Assembly (NCBI RefSeq): GCF_010731615.1
Contig: NZ_AP022618.1
Location: 3,658,001 to 3,722,000 of the forward strand
Reading direction: 5' to 3'
Source of the DNA: Mycolicibacterium insubricum
Lineage (GTDB): Bacteria > Actinomycetota > Actinomycetes > Mycobacteriales > Mycobacteriaceae
DNA length: 64,000 nt
Shown: piece after piece, positions 1 to 9,500 of the stretch
Numbering within the stretch: the first letter of the stretch is position 1
Layout: every line of letters starts with the position of its first letter
Translations under genes and position numbers: made by a program
Notes under the pieces: model-generated
Seen by the model: only the letters and a program-made list of their open reading frames with translations
The model's database searches: none
What the model was told of the DNA's origin: nothing

Positions 1-1
1 C

Positions 2-814
2 AGGAAACCGGTGGTCACCGTCGTCGACGCACTGGATTTCTGGTCGGCCGCGGCGTCGGCGGCCAACGTCGTCATGCAGCTGAGCTGGCCCGAGGTCGGC
101 TACGGTGTCGCCGAAAGTCGGGTCCATTCCGGAGCATTGATGTATCACCCATGGAAGCGCCTGCGGACCACCGCGCAGTACATGGCCGTCGCGATCCTGG
201 GTACCGAAGAGGAACGCAAGGCCTACCGCGAGGCGGTCAACGTCGCCCATCGGCAGGTCCGGTCCACAAACGAGAGTCCGGTGAAATACAACGCCTTCAA
301 CCGCGAACTCCAATTGTGGGTGGCCGCCTGCCTGTTCATTTTCTACGAAGACACCTACCAGCTTCTGCACGGAAAGTTGACCGAAGAGCAGGCCGATGCC
401 TTCTTCCGAAGCGCCATGCCGATCGGCACCACCCTGCAGGTCACCGAGGACATGTGGCCGGCCACCCGTAAGGACTTCGACGTCTACTGGAACACCGCAT
501 GCGAACGGATCCAGGTCGACGAGTTCGTCCGGGACTTCCTGATGGACCTGGTGAACCTGAAGATGATCAACGTCGTGCCCCGGCTGATCCTCGCTCCGCT
601 GTTGCGCTTCCTCACCGTCGGTTTTCTGGCACCGGTCTTCCGGGAGCAGCTCGGATTGGAATGGACCGACACCGACCGGCGGCGGTTCGAGCATCTGTTC
701 CTGTTCGTCGCCGTGGTGAACCGCTGCATCCCCAGACGACTGCGCACCTACAACTACACGGTGCTGATGCGAGATCTGCGCTGGCGCCTCCGGCGGAAGA
801 AGCCGTTGATCTGA
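2..814 (+). CDS. MpaB-like (DUF2236) oxygenase family protein, probably 5'-truncated by window edge
   Basis: The product resembles the oxygenase MpaB / DUF2236 family, haem-dependent oxygenases related to rubber oxygenase; many mycobacterial members have no known substrate. The visible part is about 270 residues. It contains the family's helix with a histidine (AHRQV, near residue 77) followed by the segment ending WVAACLFIFYEDTYQ. The first in-frame start is GTG at 11, but the frame is open to the window edge, so the true start may lie upstream. It ends 5 bp before a second MpaB-like gene in the same direction, so the two are probably co-transcribed and arose by duplication. Substrate unknown. 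Confidence 0.72.
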   Translation, partial: RKPVVTVVDALDFWSAAASAANVVMQLSWPEVGYGVAESRVHSGALMYHPWKRLRTTAQYMAVAILGTEEERKAYREAVNVAHRQVRSTNESPVKYNAFNRELQLWVAACLFIFYEDTYQLLHGKLTEEQADAFFRSAMPIGTTLQVTEDMWPATRKDFDVYWNTACERIQVDEFVRDFLMDLVNLKMINVVPRLILAPLLRFLTVGFLAPVFREQLGLEWTDTDRRRFEHLFLFVAVVNRCIPRRLRTYNYTVLMRDLRWRLRRKKPLI

Positions 815-819
815 ACGGC

Positions 820-1635
820 ATGCTTCGCCGGTACCTCGCCGACCGGCGCTTCCTCCTGATGCTGCCGCGGGCGATCTGTCTGCAGATGCTGCACCCGGCC
901 ATCGCGGCCGGGATCTACCAGCACTCGGTGTACCGGGAACGGATCTGGCAGCACGAGCGACGGACCATACCCGTCGTCATCGAGATTGCCGGGTCCGCGC
1001 GGGATATGCGGCCGGTCATCCGGTTCGCCCACGAACACGTCAAGGGCCTCGACGAGCGCGGTCGGCCCTACCACTCGCTGAACCCGGACCTGTTCTTCTT
1101 TCAGCACGCCACACTGGTGGACACCCTTTTCACCATGGTGGAAAGCAGTATCGGTGTGCTCGAACCCGACCGGAGTGAACAGCTGTATCAGCAGTGCTGC
1201 GGCTGGTACCGGCGGTATGGCATCTCGACCCGCCCAATGCCGGACAGTTGGCCGGATTTCCGGGATTACTTCGAGAGGCGCTGCACCGACGAACTATCCG
1301 CCGGTCCGCATTTCGACCCTTTCCGCACGGAGATCTTCGCGCCATCGGACTGGTGGCCGCGGCTGGCGCCGAGACGGGCGGTGCGCGCCATGCAGCATCC
1401 CAGGGCCCGGGAACTGACCGGCGTCACCGTCAGCGAGACCGATCACCGATCGCTGCGGAGGTTCCTCAAGACCGCCGCCATGCTGCCACCGGGCAAGTAC
1501 CCTTGGACAACCGGATCCGCCTCGACGGCGGAGATCACGGAATGCCCGTCCGCACCCCCGGTTCAGCCTCGGCGGACCGGACATGGGGCTCGACTCGCCC
1601 GATCGAGCCCACCCAACCCCAGGAGGCCGATGTGA
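820..1635 (+). CDS. MpaB-like (DUF2236) oxygenase family protein
   Basis: A 271-residue member of the MpaB/DUF2236 family. It begins with the typical segment LPRAICLQMLHPAIAAGIYQ and carries the conserved HEHVKG histidine motif, followed by a stretch resembling the family's HATLVDT block (QHATLVDTLFTM). ATG at 820 is chosen because similarity starts there and it lies just after the preceding stop; the frame stays open upstream only in the shadow of the first gene. Its stop overlaps the GTG of the downstream acyl-CoA synthetase (GTGA at 1632-1635), which indicates a three-gene operon. A haem oxygenase acting on a lipid or isoprenoid that is then CoA-activated is a plausible but unproven role. 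Confidence 0.8.
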   Translation: MLRRYLADRRFLLMLPRAICLQMLHPAIAAGIYQHSVYRERIWQHERRTIPVVIEIAGSARDMRPVIRFAHEHVKGLDERGRPYHSLNPDLFFFQHATLVDTLFTMVESSIGVLEPDRSEQLYQQCCGWYRRYGISTRPMPDSWPDFRDYFERRCTDELSAGPHFDPFRTEIFAPSDWWPRLAPRRAVRAMQHPRARELTGVTVSETDHRSLRRFLKTAAMLPPGKYPWTTGSASTAEITECPSAPPVQPRRTGHGARLARSSPPNPRRPM

Positions 1636-3218
1636 CCGACCCCGCTCCCGCCCCGCGGTACCTCGATGACCGAATCGCCCACTGGGCGGCGACCAAACCC
1701 GACGCCGAGGCGATGAGTTACCTGGGCCGGACGTGGACCTGGACGCAGTGGTACGACCGGGTCCGGCGGCTGGCCGGGGCGCTGACGCAGCGCGGAATCG
1801 GCCGCGGCGATGTGGTGGCGTTCCTGGACAAGAACCATCCCGCCGGGGTGGAGTTGACGCTGGCGGCGGCCTCGATCGGGGCGGCCACCGTGGTAGTCAA
1901 TTTTCGGCTGGCCGCCGACGAGCTGGTCTATGTGCTCAACGACAGCGAGGCGAAGCTGCTGATCGTCGGCGCGGAGTTCGCTCCGACCGTTGCCGAGGTC
2001 GCCGACCGTATTCCCGGCCTACACACGATCATCGCGGTCACGCCCGACGGTGCCGATGGCGACGAATACGAACAGCTGCTCAGCGCATCGACGCCCGTGG
2101 AGGTTTCCGACCAGCGCGACCCCCACGACACCGTCCTGGTCATGTACTCCTCGGGCACCACCGGCCGGCCCAAGGGGGTGGAGATCACCCACGCGAATCT
2201 CCTTGCCCACATCCGCTATTCGCACGAGGGCTGGGAGTTCGACGACGGCGACAAGTGCATGGTGTCCATGCCGCTGTTCCACGTCGGCGGGTCCTCCTAT
2301 GTCCAGACGCCCATCAGCGACGGCGTCCCCGCGGTGATGACTCGCGACGTCGACGGCGCCGCGCTCGCCGGCGCCATCCTGGCCGGCGCCAACCGCACCT
2401 TCCTGGTGCCGGCGGTGCTGGCCAAGGTGCTCGAATCCGGCCCCGATGCCGTCGCGCTGTTCGGCGCGCTCAAGACGTTCAGTTACGGCGCGTCGCCGAT
2501 GCCGCTGCCGCTGCTGCGCGCGGCGCTGGAGGCCTGGCCGAACACCGACTTCATCCAGGTCTACGGGCTCACCGAGGTCTGCGGGGTGATCACCCACCTG
2601 GGGCCCGAGGACCACCGAGACACCGAACACCCGGAGCGGCTGGTCAGCGCAGGGAAACTCGTCGCCCACGCCGAGCTGCGCGTGGTCGACCCGGACACCC
2701 TGACCGACAAGCCGGTCGGTGAGCAGGGTGAACTCTGGTTCCGCACACCCCAGTTGATGAAGGGCTACCGGAACCGGCCGGCGGCCACCGCCGAGGCCAT
2801 CACCCCCGATGGCTGGTTCCGCACCGGCGACATCGGCCACATCGACGCCGACGGGTATGTGTTCGTCGAGGACCGGCTCAAGGACATGATCATCTCCGGC
2901 GGGGAGAACATCTACTCACTGGAAGTGGAACGGGTGCTGGCCGAACATCCGGCGGTGCTGGAGGTCGCGGTGTTCGGTGTACCCGACGAGAAGTGGGGCG
3001 AGGCCGTGCACGCGACCGTCGCGCTGGCTCCCGACTCCGGATCCGCCGATGTCGACGCGGACGCGTTGATCACCTGGTGCCGTGAGCGCCTCGCCCACTA
3101 CAAATGCCCCAAGGCCGTCGACCTGATGCCGGAACTACCGCGCAACCCCACCGGCAAGATCCTGAAAAAGGATCTGCGCCAGCCGTTCTGGGCCGGCCAC
3201 TCCCGCAGTACCGTCTAG
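1632..3218 (+). CDS. acyl-CoA synthetase (FadD-type, class I adenylate-forming)
   Basis: A 528-residue ATP-dependent acid:CoA ligase. The AMP-binding P-loop YSSGTTGRPKG is at about residues 172-182. It is followed by the VYGLTE motif, the GWFRTGDIG hinge region and the C-terminal PTGKILKKDL lysine motif, so the catalytic set is complete. GTG at 1632 is supported by AGGAGG at 1621-1626 and by the GTGA overlap with the upstream MpaB-like gene. It likely activates a carboxylic acid (fatty, terpenoid or aromatic) to its CoA thioester in the cytosol. The substrate cannot be read from the sequence. It converges with the M20 peptidase gene, the two stops being 8 bp apart. Confidence 0.88.
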   Translation: MTDPAPAPRYLDDRIAHWAATKPDAEAMSYLGRTWTWTQWYDRVRRLAGALTQRGIGRGDVVAFLDKNHPAGVELTLAAASIGAATVVVNFRLAADELVYVLNDSEAKLLIVGAEFAPTVAEVADRIPGLHTIIAVTPDGADGDEYEQLLSASTPVEVSDQRDPHDTVLVMYSSGTTGRPKGVEITHANLLAHIRYSHEGWEFDDGDKCMVSMPLFHVGGSSYVQTPISDGVPAVMTRDVDGAALAGAILAGANRTFLVPAVLAKVLESGPDAVALFGALKTFSYGASPMPLPLLRAALEAWPNTDFIQVYGLTEVCGVITHLGPEDHRDTEHPERLVSAGKLVAHAELRVVDPDTLTDKPVGEQGELWFRTPQLMKGYRNRPAATAEAITPDGWFRTGDIGHIDADGYVFVEDRLKDMIISGGENIYSLEVERVLAEHPAVLEVAVFGVPDEKWGEAVHATVALAPDSGSADVDADALITWCRERLAHYKCPKAVDLMPELPRNPTGKILKKDLRQPFWAGHSRSTV

Positions 3219-3226
3219 GGCGCGAG

Positions 3227-4567
3227 TTACCCGCAAGCGGGGGCGAGCGCGGCGAGCAGCAGGGCCTCGGTGCCGGCGGCCTTCTCCAGCACGCCCAGGT
3301 CCAGGCTCTCGTTGATGCTGTGCGCGGCGCTGGCCGGATCCTCCGGGCCGGTCACCAGGATGGTGGCGTCCGGGAAGGCGGCGGCGAATTCGGCGATGAA
3401 CGGGATCGACCCGCCCATCCCCATGTCGACCGGAGCGACACCCCAGGCCGACTCGGTGGCGGCGCGGGCGGCGTCGTAGACCGGGCCGGTCGCGTCGATG
3501 GCGTACGGGGCGCCGACCTCGCCGTCGACGACGCGCACCCGGGCGCCCCACGGCGCATGCGATTCCAGGTGCGCCCGCAGCGCCGCCAGATGCGCGGCGG
3601 GATCCCCGCCCGGTGCCACCCGCAGGCTGATCTTGGCCCGCGCTGACGGGATCAGGGTGTTCGACGCCGCGTCCACGCCGGTGGTGTCGATACCGATGAC
3701 GGTGATCGACGGCTTGTGCCACAGCCGTTGCGGCACCGTCCCCGAGCCGACCTGGGTGACTCCGGGCAACAGCCCGGCCTCGGCGCGAACCTGCTCGCCG
3801 GGGATATCCAGGTCTGTCGCAGCTGGGGGTTCGTAGAGGCCGGCGATGGCGACGTTGCCGTCGTCGTCGTGCAGTGAGGCCAGCAGGCGCACCAGCACCG
3901 CGAGCGCGTCGGGCACCACACCACCCCAGATCCCGGAGTGCAGGCCCTTTTCCAGCGTGGACACCTCCACGACGCAGTCGGCCAGCCCGCGCAGCGAGAC
4001 GGTCAGGGCGGGCAGCTCGGTGCTCCAGTTGCCCGAGTCGGCGATGACGATGACGTCGGCGGCCAGCGCCTCGCGGTGCGCCGTCAGCAGCGCACGCAGC
4101 GTCGGCGACCCGGACTCCTCCTCGCCCTCGACGAACACCGTCACCCCAACCGGCGGGTGCCCGCCGAAGGCCCGCATGGCGGCGAGGTGACAGGCGATGC
4201 CGGCCTTGTCGTCGGCCGACCCGCGTCCGTACAGCCGCCCGTCTTTCTCGGTCGGTTCGAACGGCGGGGAAATCCATTGCGCCGGATCGCCTTCGGGCTG
4301 CACGTCGTGGTGGGCGTAGAGCAGCACGGTCGGCGCGCCGGGCGGGGCCGGATAGCGGGCGATGACCGCTGGTGCTCCCCCGGCAGCCACCACTTCGACG
4401 TCGGGGAATCCCGCCGCGGTCAGCAGCCCGGCAACGGCCTCGGCGCTGCGGACCACCTCGACCCGGCGCGCCGGGTCGGCCCACACCGATTCGATCCGGA
4501 TCAGGTCCTCCAGGTCGGCGCGCACCGAGGGCAGGACCGCTTGCACGGCGGCGAGCACATCGTTCAC
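3227..4567 (-). CDS. M20 family metallopeptidase / dipeptidase (Rv2522c-type)
   Basis: A 446-residue M20/M25/M40 zinc-dependent exo- or dipeptidase. Visible metal and catalytic motifs are AHHDVQPEGD (His86, Asp88), GRGSADDKAG (bridging Asp near 119), EGEEESGSP (Glu150-Glu151) and a C-terminal PASAAHSINE histidine. A dimerisation insert lies between them, as in carnosinase-like members. GTG at 4567 was chosen; an upstream extension exists only as open frame through the divergent promoter and has no family similarity. It matches the position of the dapE-like Rv2522c gene near fas in M. tuberculosis. About 100 bp separate it from the divergently transcribed lipoprotein peptidase. The natural peptide or N-acyl amino acid substrate is unknown. 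Confidence 0.85.
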   Translation of the reverse strand: MNDVLAAVQAVLPSVRADLEDLIRIESVWADPARRVEVVRSAEAVAGLLTAAGFPDVEVVAAGGAPAVIARYPAPPGAPTVLLYAHHDVQPEGDPAQWISPPFEPTEKDGRLYGRGSADDKAGIACHLAAMRAFGGHPPVGVTVFVEGEEESGSPTLRALLTAHREALAADVIVIADSGNWSTELPALTVSLRGLADCVVEVSTLEKGLHSGIWGGVVPDALAVLVRLLASLHDDDGNVAIAGLYEPPAATDLDIPGEQVRAEAGLLPGVTQVGSGTVPQRLWHKPSITVIGIDTTGVDAASNTLIPSARAKISLRVAPGGDPAAHLAALRAHLESHAPWGARVRVVDGEVGAPYAIDATGPVYDAARAATESAWGVAPVDMGMGGSIPFIAEFAAAFPDATILVTGPEDPASAAHSINESLDLGVLEKAAGTEALLLAALAPACG

Positions 4568-4667
4568 ACCCGCGACTGTAGTTGCGGTACCGAATCGGTA
4601 CTCACCCGGCGAGGAATCCCGCAACTGCCGCATCCGGGGGCCTCGCCGGCGCACTAGGCTGGCATCC

Positions 4668-6107
4668 GTGAAAACCCTGGTCCGGCTCGCGGCGCTCGGC
4701 GCCACGCTTCTGTTGCTCGCCGGCTGCGGCGGCACGGTGGACGGCAAGGCCACCTCCTCGCTCTGGGATCCGAACCGGGTGGCCGGCCTGCCGGTCACCG
4801 ACGGCCCCACTGGCATCCGCACCGACGCGCCCGAACCCACCGGGACGGTGGAGGACACCGACGGCGGCCAGATCGACAAGCTCGCGCTGCTGTCGATCAA
4901 CGACATCGAGGACTACTGGTCACAGCACTACTCCCCCGGCCTCAACGGCACCTTCAAACCGGTCGACACCCTGCGGTCCTACGACCCGCACGACCGCGAT
5001 ACCGAGATCTGCGGTGAATCGACCTACGGCTCCATCAACGCGATGTACTGCAACGACGACCGGTCCATCTCGTGGGACCGCGCGATGCTGCTGCCGACCG
5101 CGGCGAAGTTCTTCGGCGACTTGGCGGTGACCGGCATCCTGGCCCACGAGTACGGCCACGCCATCCAGAAGATGGCCGGGCTGGTCAGCCGGAAGACCTC
5201 GGTGCTGGTGCTCGAGCAGCAGGCCGACTGCTTCGCCGGGGACTACATGCGCTGGGTTGCCGAGGGCGAGTCGAAGCGATTCGAGCTCAGCACCGGCGAC
5301 GGACTCAACCATATGCTGGCCGGGCTGCTGACCATGCGCGACCCGGTGCTGACACCGCTGGACAACCCCGACAACGGCCACGGCACCGCCTTGGACCGCA
5401 TCAGTGCCTTCCAGCTGGGCTTCACCTCGGGGGCGGCGCTGTGCGCCGAGATCGACGCCGACGAGGTCGAGCACCGCCGCGGCGACCTGCCGCAGTCGCT
5501 GCTGGTGGACCCGACGGCCGGGCTGCTCAGCCGCGACGTCGGCGTCACCGAGTCGGTGTTGACGTCGCTGATGGAGATCCTCAACGTCGTCTACTCGCCG
5601 GCCAACCCGCCGACGCTGTCCACCGGGGGCGGGTCCTGCCCGGATGCCGAGGCGACGCCGCCGGCGTCCTACTGCCCGTCCAACAACACCATCTACGTCG
5701 ACCTGGACGCGCTGGCCAAGCTCGGCCAGCCGGCCACCGAGACCAAGAACTATGTCCTGCTGCAGGGCGACAACACGGCCATCTCGGTGCTGACGTCGCG
5801 GTACGCGCTGGCCGTGCAGAACGGTAAGGGGCTGTCGCTGCGCGGCGCCACCACCGCGCTGCGCACGGCGTGCCTGACCGGTGCGGCACAGCGGGCGATG
5901 GCCTCGGAGATCTCCACGCCGTCGGGGCAGCCGTTGATTCTGACCGCCGGTGACGTCGACGAGGCGGTGGCCGGGCTGCTGAGCAACGGGCTGGCCGCCA
6001 GCGATGTCGACGGCGGCACCGTGGCGGCCGGCTTCACCCGGATCCAGGCGTACCGCGCCGGGCTGGTCGGCACCGACATGGACGCCTGCAACACCCGGTT
6101 CCCGTAA
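4668..6107 (+). CDS. neutral zinc metallopeptidase lipoprotein
   Basis: A 479-residue predicted lipoprotein with N-terminal hydrophobic signal and lipobox LLAGC (Cys20). The zinc motif HEYGH is at residues 160-164, followed by EQQAD (Glu183, Asp187), the gluzincin-like arrangement seen in the YpfJ/neutral zinc metallopeptidase group. The protein is therefore probably anchored on the outer face of the membrane and degrades or trims an envelope protein. GTG at 4668 is picked because it gives a clean signal peptide (VKTLVRL before the hydrophobic core). The longer open frame overlaps the divergent peptidase gene and is not credible. It converges on acpS with a 4-bp gap. Confidence 0.84.
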   Translation: MKTLVRLAALGATLLLLAGCGGTVDGKATSSLWDPNRVAGLPVTDGPTGIRTDAPEPTGTVEDTDGGQIDKLALLSINDIEDYWSQHYSPGLNGTFKPVDTLRSYDPHDRDTEICGESTYGSINAMYCNDDRSISWDRAMLLPTAAKFFGDLAVTGILAHEYGHAIQKMAGLVSRKTSVLVLEQQADCFAGDYMRWVAEGESKRFELSTGDGLNHMLAGLLTMRDPVLTPLDNPDNGHGTALDRISAFQLGFTSGAALCAEIDADEVEHRRGDLPQSLLVDPTAGLLSRDVGVTESVLTSLMEILNVVYSPANPPTLSTGGGSCPDAEATPPASYCPSNNTIYVDLDALAKLGQPATETKNYVLLQGDNTAISVLTSRYALAVQNGKGLSLRGATTALRTACLTGAAQRAMASEISTPSGQPLILTAGDVDEAVAGLLSNGLAASDVDGGTVAAGFTRIQAYRAGLVGTDMDACNTRFP

Positions 6108-6111
6108 CGGG

Positions 6112-6504
6112 TCAGGCGGTCTCCAGGATCGCCACCGCGGCGGCGGTGTCGCCGTCGTGGGTCAGCGACACGTGGATCGTGACGTCGGCCAGGTGCTTGG
6201 CGACCTCCCCGGTGAGCCGCACCTTCGGCCGGCCCCACATGTCGGTGACCACCTCGATATCGCGGTGGATCGCCTCCTTGAGCACCGGGCGCTGGGCGAA
6301 CCGGGAGCCCGACCAGGCCTTGATGACGGCCTCCTTGGCCGCCCACCGGCCGGCCAGGTGCCGGGCCGCCACCGACGACTTGTCGGCGGCGTCCCGGCGC
6401 TCACCGGGGGTGAACGTCTCGGCGAATGCCGTACCGGGCTGATCGACCTGTTCGGCAAACTCCGGAATGGACACCAGGTCGATTCCGACTCCCACTATCG
6501 CCAC
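6112..6504 (-). CDS. acpS: holo-[acyl-carrier-protein] synthase AcpS
   Basis: This 130-residue enzyme transfers 4'-phosphopantetheine from CoA to the carrier-protein serine, here most directly that of the neighbouring FAS-I. It has the magnesium-binding GIDLV motif (Asp9) and the WAAKEAVIK motif (Glu58), plus FAETFTPGERRDA. The sequence agrees closely, from memory, with M. tuberculosis AcpS (Rv2523c). It lies 11 bp downstream of fas on the same strand, so the synthase and its activating enzyme are made from one transcript, the standard mycobacterial arrangement. Confidence 0.97.
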   Translation of the reverse strand: MAIVGVGIDLVSIPEFAEQVDQPGTAFAETFTPGERRDAADKSSVAARHLAGRWAAKEAVIKAWSGSRFAQRPVLKEAIHRDIEVVTDMWGRPKVRLTGEVAKHLADVTIHVSLTHDGDTAAAVAILETA

Positions 6505-6515
6505 GGTGGCACACC

Positions 6516-9500
6516 TTAACCGACGTACACGTCGTCGTCGCCGAGCCGGGCGTTCGGATCCAGCAGCATGTCCGACTCGGCGACCTTCTCCGGCACGTCG
6601 TGGCCGAACCGGCGGTCGGCGGGACGTTCGTACATCGGGGCGCCGCCGGCGATGGCCGACGCCAGCCGTCGCTGGCCGTCCAGCAGGCGCCGGTTGGCCC
6701 GCGCCTGGTAGTCGGCGCGCTGCTCCGGATCCAGCGTGGCCAGGAACGCCTGCGGGTGCACCAGCGCCACCAGACCCGACACGTGCCCGAATCCCAGGCT
6801 GGTCACCAGACCTGCCTTGAGCGGGAACTTCTCACCCAGGTTCAGCGGCTCGCGCACCCAGACGAAGTGCCCGGCACCGGCCAGTTCGTCGTCGACGCAG
6901 TCCAGGCTGCGGTTGGGCGGGATGACGCCGTCGCGCAGGATCTGGGTCAGGCCCAGCATCTGGAACACCGCCGCGCCGCCCTTGGCGTGCCCGGTCAGCG
7001 TCTTCTGGCTGACGATGAACAGCGGCGCCCCGGCCGACCGGCCCATCGAGTCCGCGAGGCGTTCGTGCAGCTCGGTCTCGTTGGGGTCGTTGGCCAGCGT
7101 CGAGGTGTCGTGCTTGGAGATCACCGCGATGTCGTCGGGACCGACGCCCAGGCGGGCCAGCGAACGGGCCAGCTGCGACTGCCGGCCGCCCCGGCCGGCG
7201 CCCAGCGCCCCCAGGCCCGGCGCCGGGATCGAGGTGTGCACGCCGTCGGCGAAGCTCTGCGCGTAGCCGACGACGGCCAGCACCGGCAGACCCATCTTCA
7301 GCGCCAGGTCACCGCGGGCCAGCAGGATCGTGCCGCCGCCCTCGGCCTCCAGGAAGCCCAGCCGGCGCCGGTCGTTGGCGCGGGAGAACTTGGAGTCACT
7401 GATTCCCTTGGCCCGCATCATCTCGGTGTCGGCCGTAGCCGCCATATCGGCGAACCCGGTGACGGCCTCCGTGGTCATATCGTCGAAGCCACCCGCAACC
7501 ACCAGTTCGGCCTTGCCGAGCCGGATCTTGTCGACGGCCTCCTCGACCGAGACGGCGGCTGTCGCACACGCGCCGACCGGGTGGATCATCGCGCCGTAGC
7601 CACCCACGTAGGACTGCATCACGTGTGCGGCAACGACATTGGGCAGCACTTCCTGCAGGATGTCGTTCGGCTTGGCCTTGCCCAGCAGGTTCCCGTGGAA
7701 CATGGTCTGCATGGAGGTCATGCCACCCATGCCGGTGCCCTGGGTGCTGGCCACCAGGCTGGGGTGCACCCAGCGCATCAGCTCCGCCGGGGTGAACCCG
7801 GAAGACAGGAACGCATCCACGGTGGCCACGATGTTCCACAACGCCACCCGGTCGACCGAACCCGCCATGTCGGCACTGATACCCCAGACCTTCGGATCGA
7901 ATCCGGTGGGCAGCTGTCCGCCGACGCTGCGCGCCAGGTTGATCTTGCGGGGAACGCGTATCTCGGTGCCCGCCTTGCGAATTACCTCCCAGTCACCGGA
8001 ATCGGGTACCGGCCGGACAACGGTGTGTTCGGGATCGAAGCTCGCGAAGGCGCGGGCATCCGACTCCGAGGACACCACGAAGGACAAGTCGCGATCGAGA
8101 AATACACTGACCAGCAGCGGGACCCTGTGGTCGCCTTCGATGGCGCCGTCATCGACGAACTCCCGGATGCCGCAGCGGGCCACCACCTCGTCGTGGTAGC
8201 GCTCGACGAGTTCGTCCTCGGGCACCAGGTCGCCGGTAGCGGTGTCGTACCAGCCCGGCTTGGGGTCGTCCTCCCAGACGATCAGCCCGGTGGTCCAGGC
8301 CAACTCCAGCACGCCGGCGGCCGACAGTTCGTTGTCGACCTCCATCTCGTAGCGGGTGCGCGACGAACCGTAGGGCCCGAGCTCGGCGCCACCGACGATG
8401 ACCACCAGGTCGGCCGGGTCGACGTCGAGGTCGGCCCACACCGGCGCCGGGGCTCCGCGCTGCCCGCGCGGCGGGGACGGCAGCGCCCGGATCCGGCCCT
8501 CGTCCAATTCGGTTTCTTCCGAGTCGGTTTCGGTTGCCATCTCCTCGCGTGCCCGGGCGGCGAGCTCGGCCATGTCGAGCTGCACGTCGGCCAGGCCACC
8601 GGTCAGATCGGCCTCGATCGGCGCCGCGGAGGCGGCCACCTTGGCGTCCACCGTGCACAGCTTGAGTAGCATGGCGGCCATCTCGTCGGTGCTGTAGGTG
8701 ACCACACCGGCCTCTTCGACCGCGTCGACGATGACGTCGTTGTGGCCCATCAGGCCGGTGCCCTTGGTCCAGCCGATCAGCGCGTGCGCCAAGCTGACCC
8801 GCTTGGCCCACGACGATTCCGCGCTCCACCGCGACACCACCGCGTCCAGCGCGGCCTTGGCCTCGCCGTAGGCCCCGTCACCGCCGAACATGCCCCGGTT
8901 GGGCGAGCCGGGCAGCACCACGTGCAGCCGGGAGGCGATATCGCGTTCGGCGCCGATGGCCGACAGCCCGCCGATGAGCCGCTCGACGGCCCACAGCAGC
9001 ACCTTCATCTCCATCTCGGCGCGCGAACCGGCATCCGACAGATCACCGATCACCCGCGGCGCGGCGAACGGGAACAGCAGCGTCGGGGTCTGCGCGTCCT
9101 TGATGTGAATCGATTGCGGCCCAAGGTTTTCCGCTTGGTCGGAGCCGACCCAGGAGACCAGCGCGTCGATATCGGCGTAGGACGCCATGTTCGCCGGCAC
9201 CACCCACAGCACCGCGCCGAAGCGGGCGTTGTCGCGGTAGAGCTTCTTATAGAACGCCAGCCGGTCGTCGTCGAGCCGGGAGGTGGTGGCGATCACCGTC
9301 GCCCCGCCGGCCAGCAGCTGACCCACCACCGACGCCGCGATGGAACCCTTCGAGGCGCCGGTGACGACGGCGACCTCATCGCCGTAGCGGCCCCGGCCGG
9401 GGTTCTCCGCGCCGGCGGCGATCCGGCCGAAGAGCGAGGCGTGGATGTTGCGGCCGGTCGCCAGCGAGCGGCCCTGCCACCAGTTCGCCTGGGTGGCGAC

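Noticed and set aside
3135..4484. Second minus-strand frame within the M20 peptidase
   Set aside because: Arg/Ala-rich shadow frame; the M20 frame has all metal-binding motifs.
6426..8669. Long plus-strand open frame inside the fas region (and further ones of up to 1,782 codons at 10602-15950)
   Set aside because: They are antisense shadows of fas caused by high GC; composition is His/Arg/Gly/Val-rich without domains, and fas on the minus strand is continuous and fully motif-supported.
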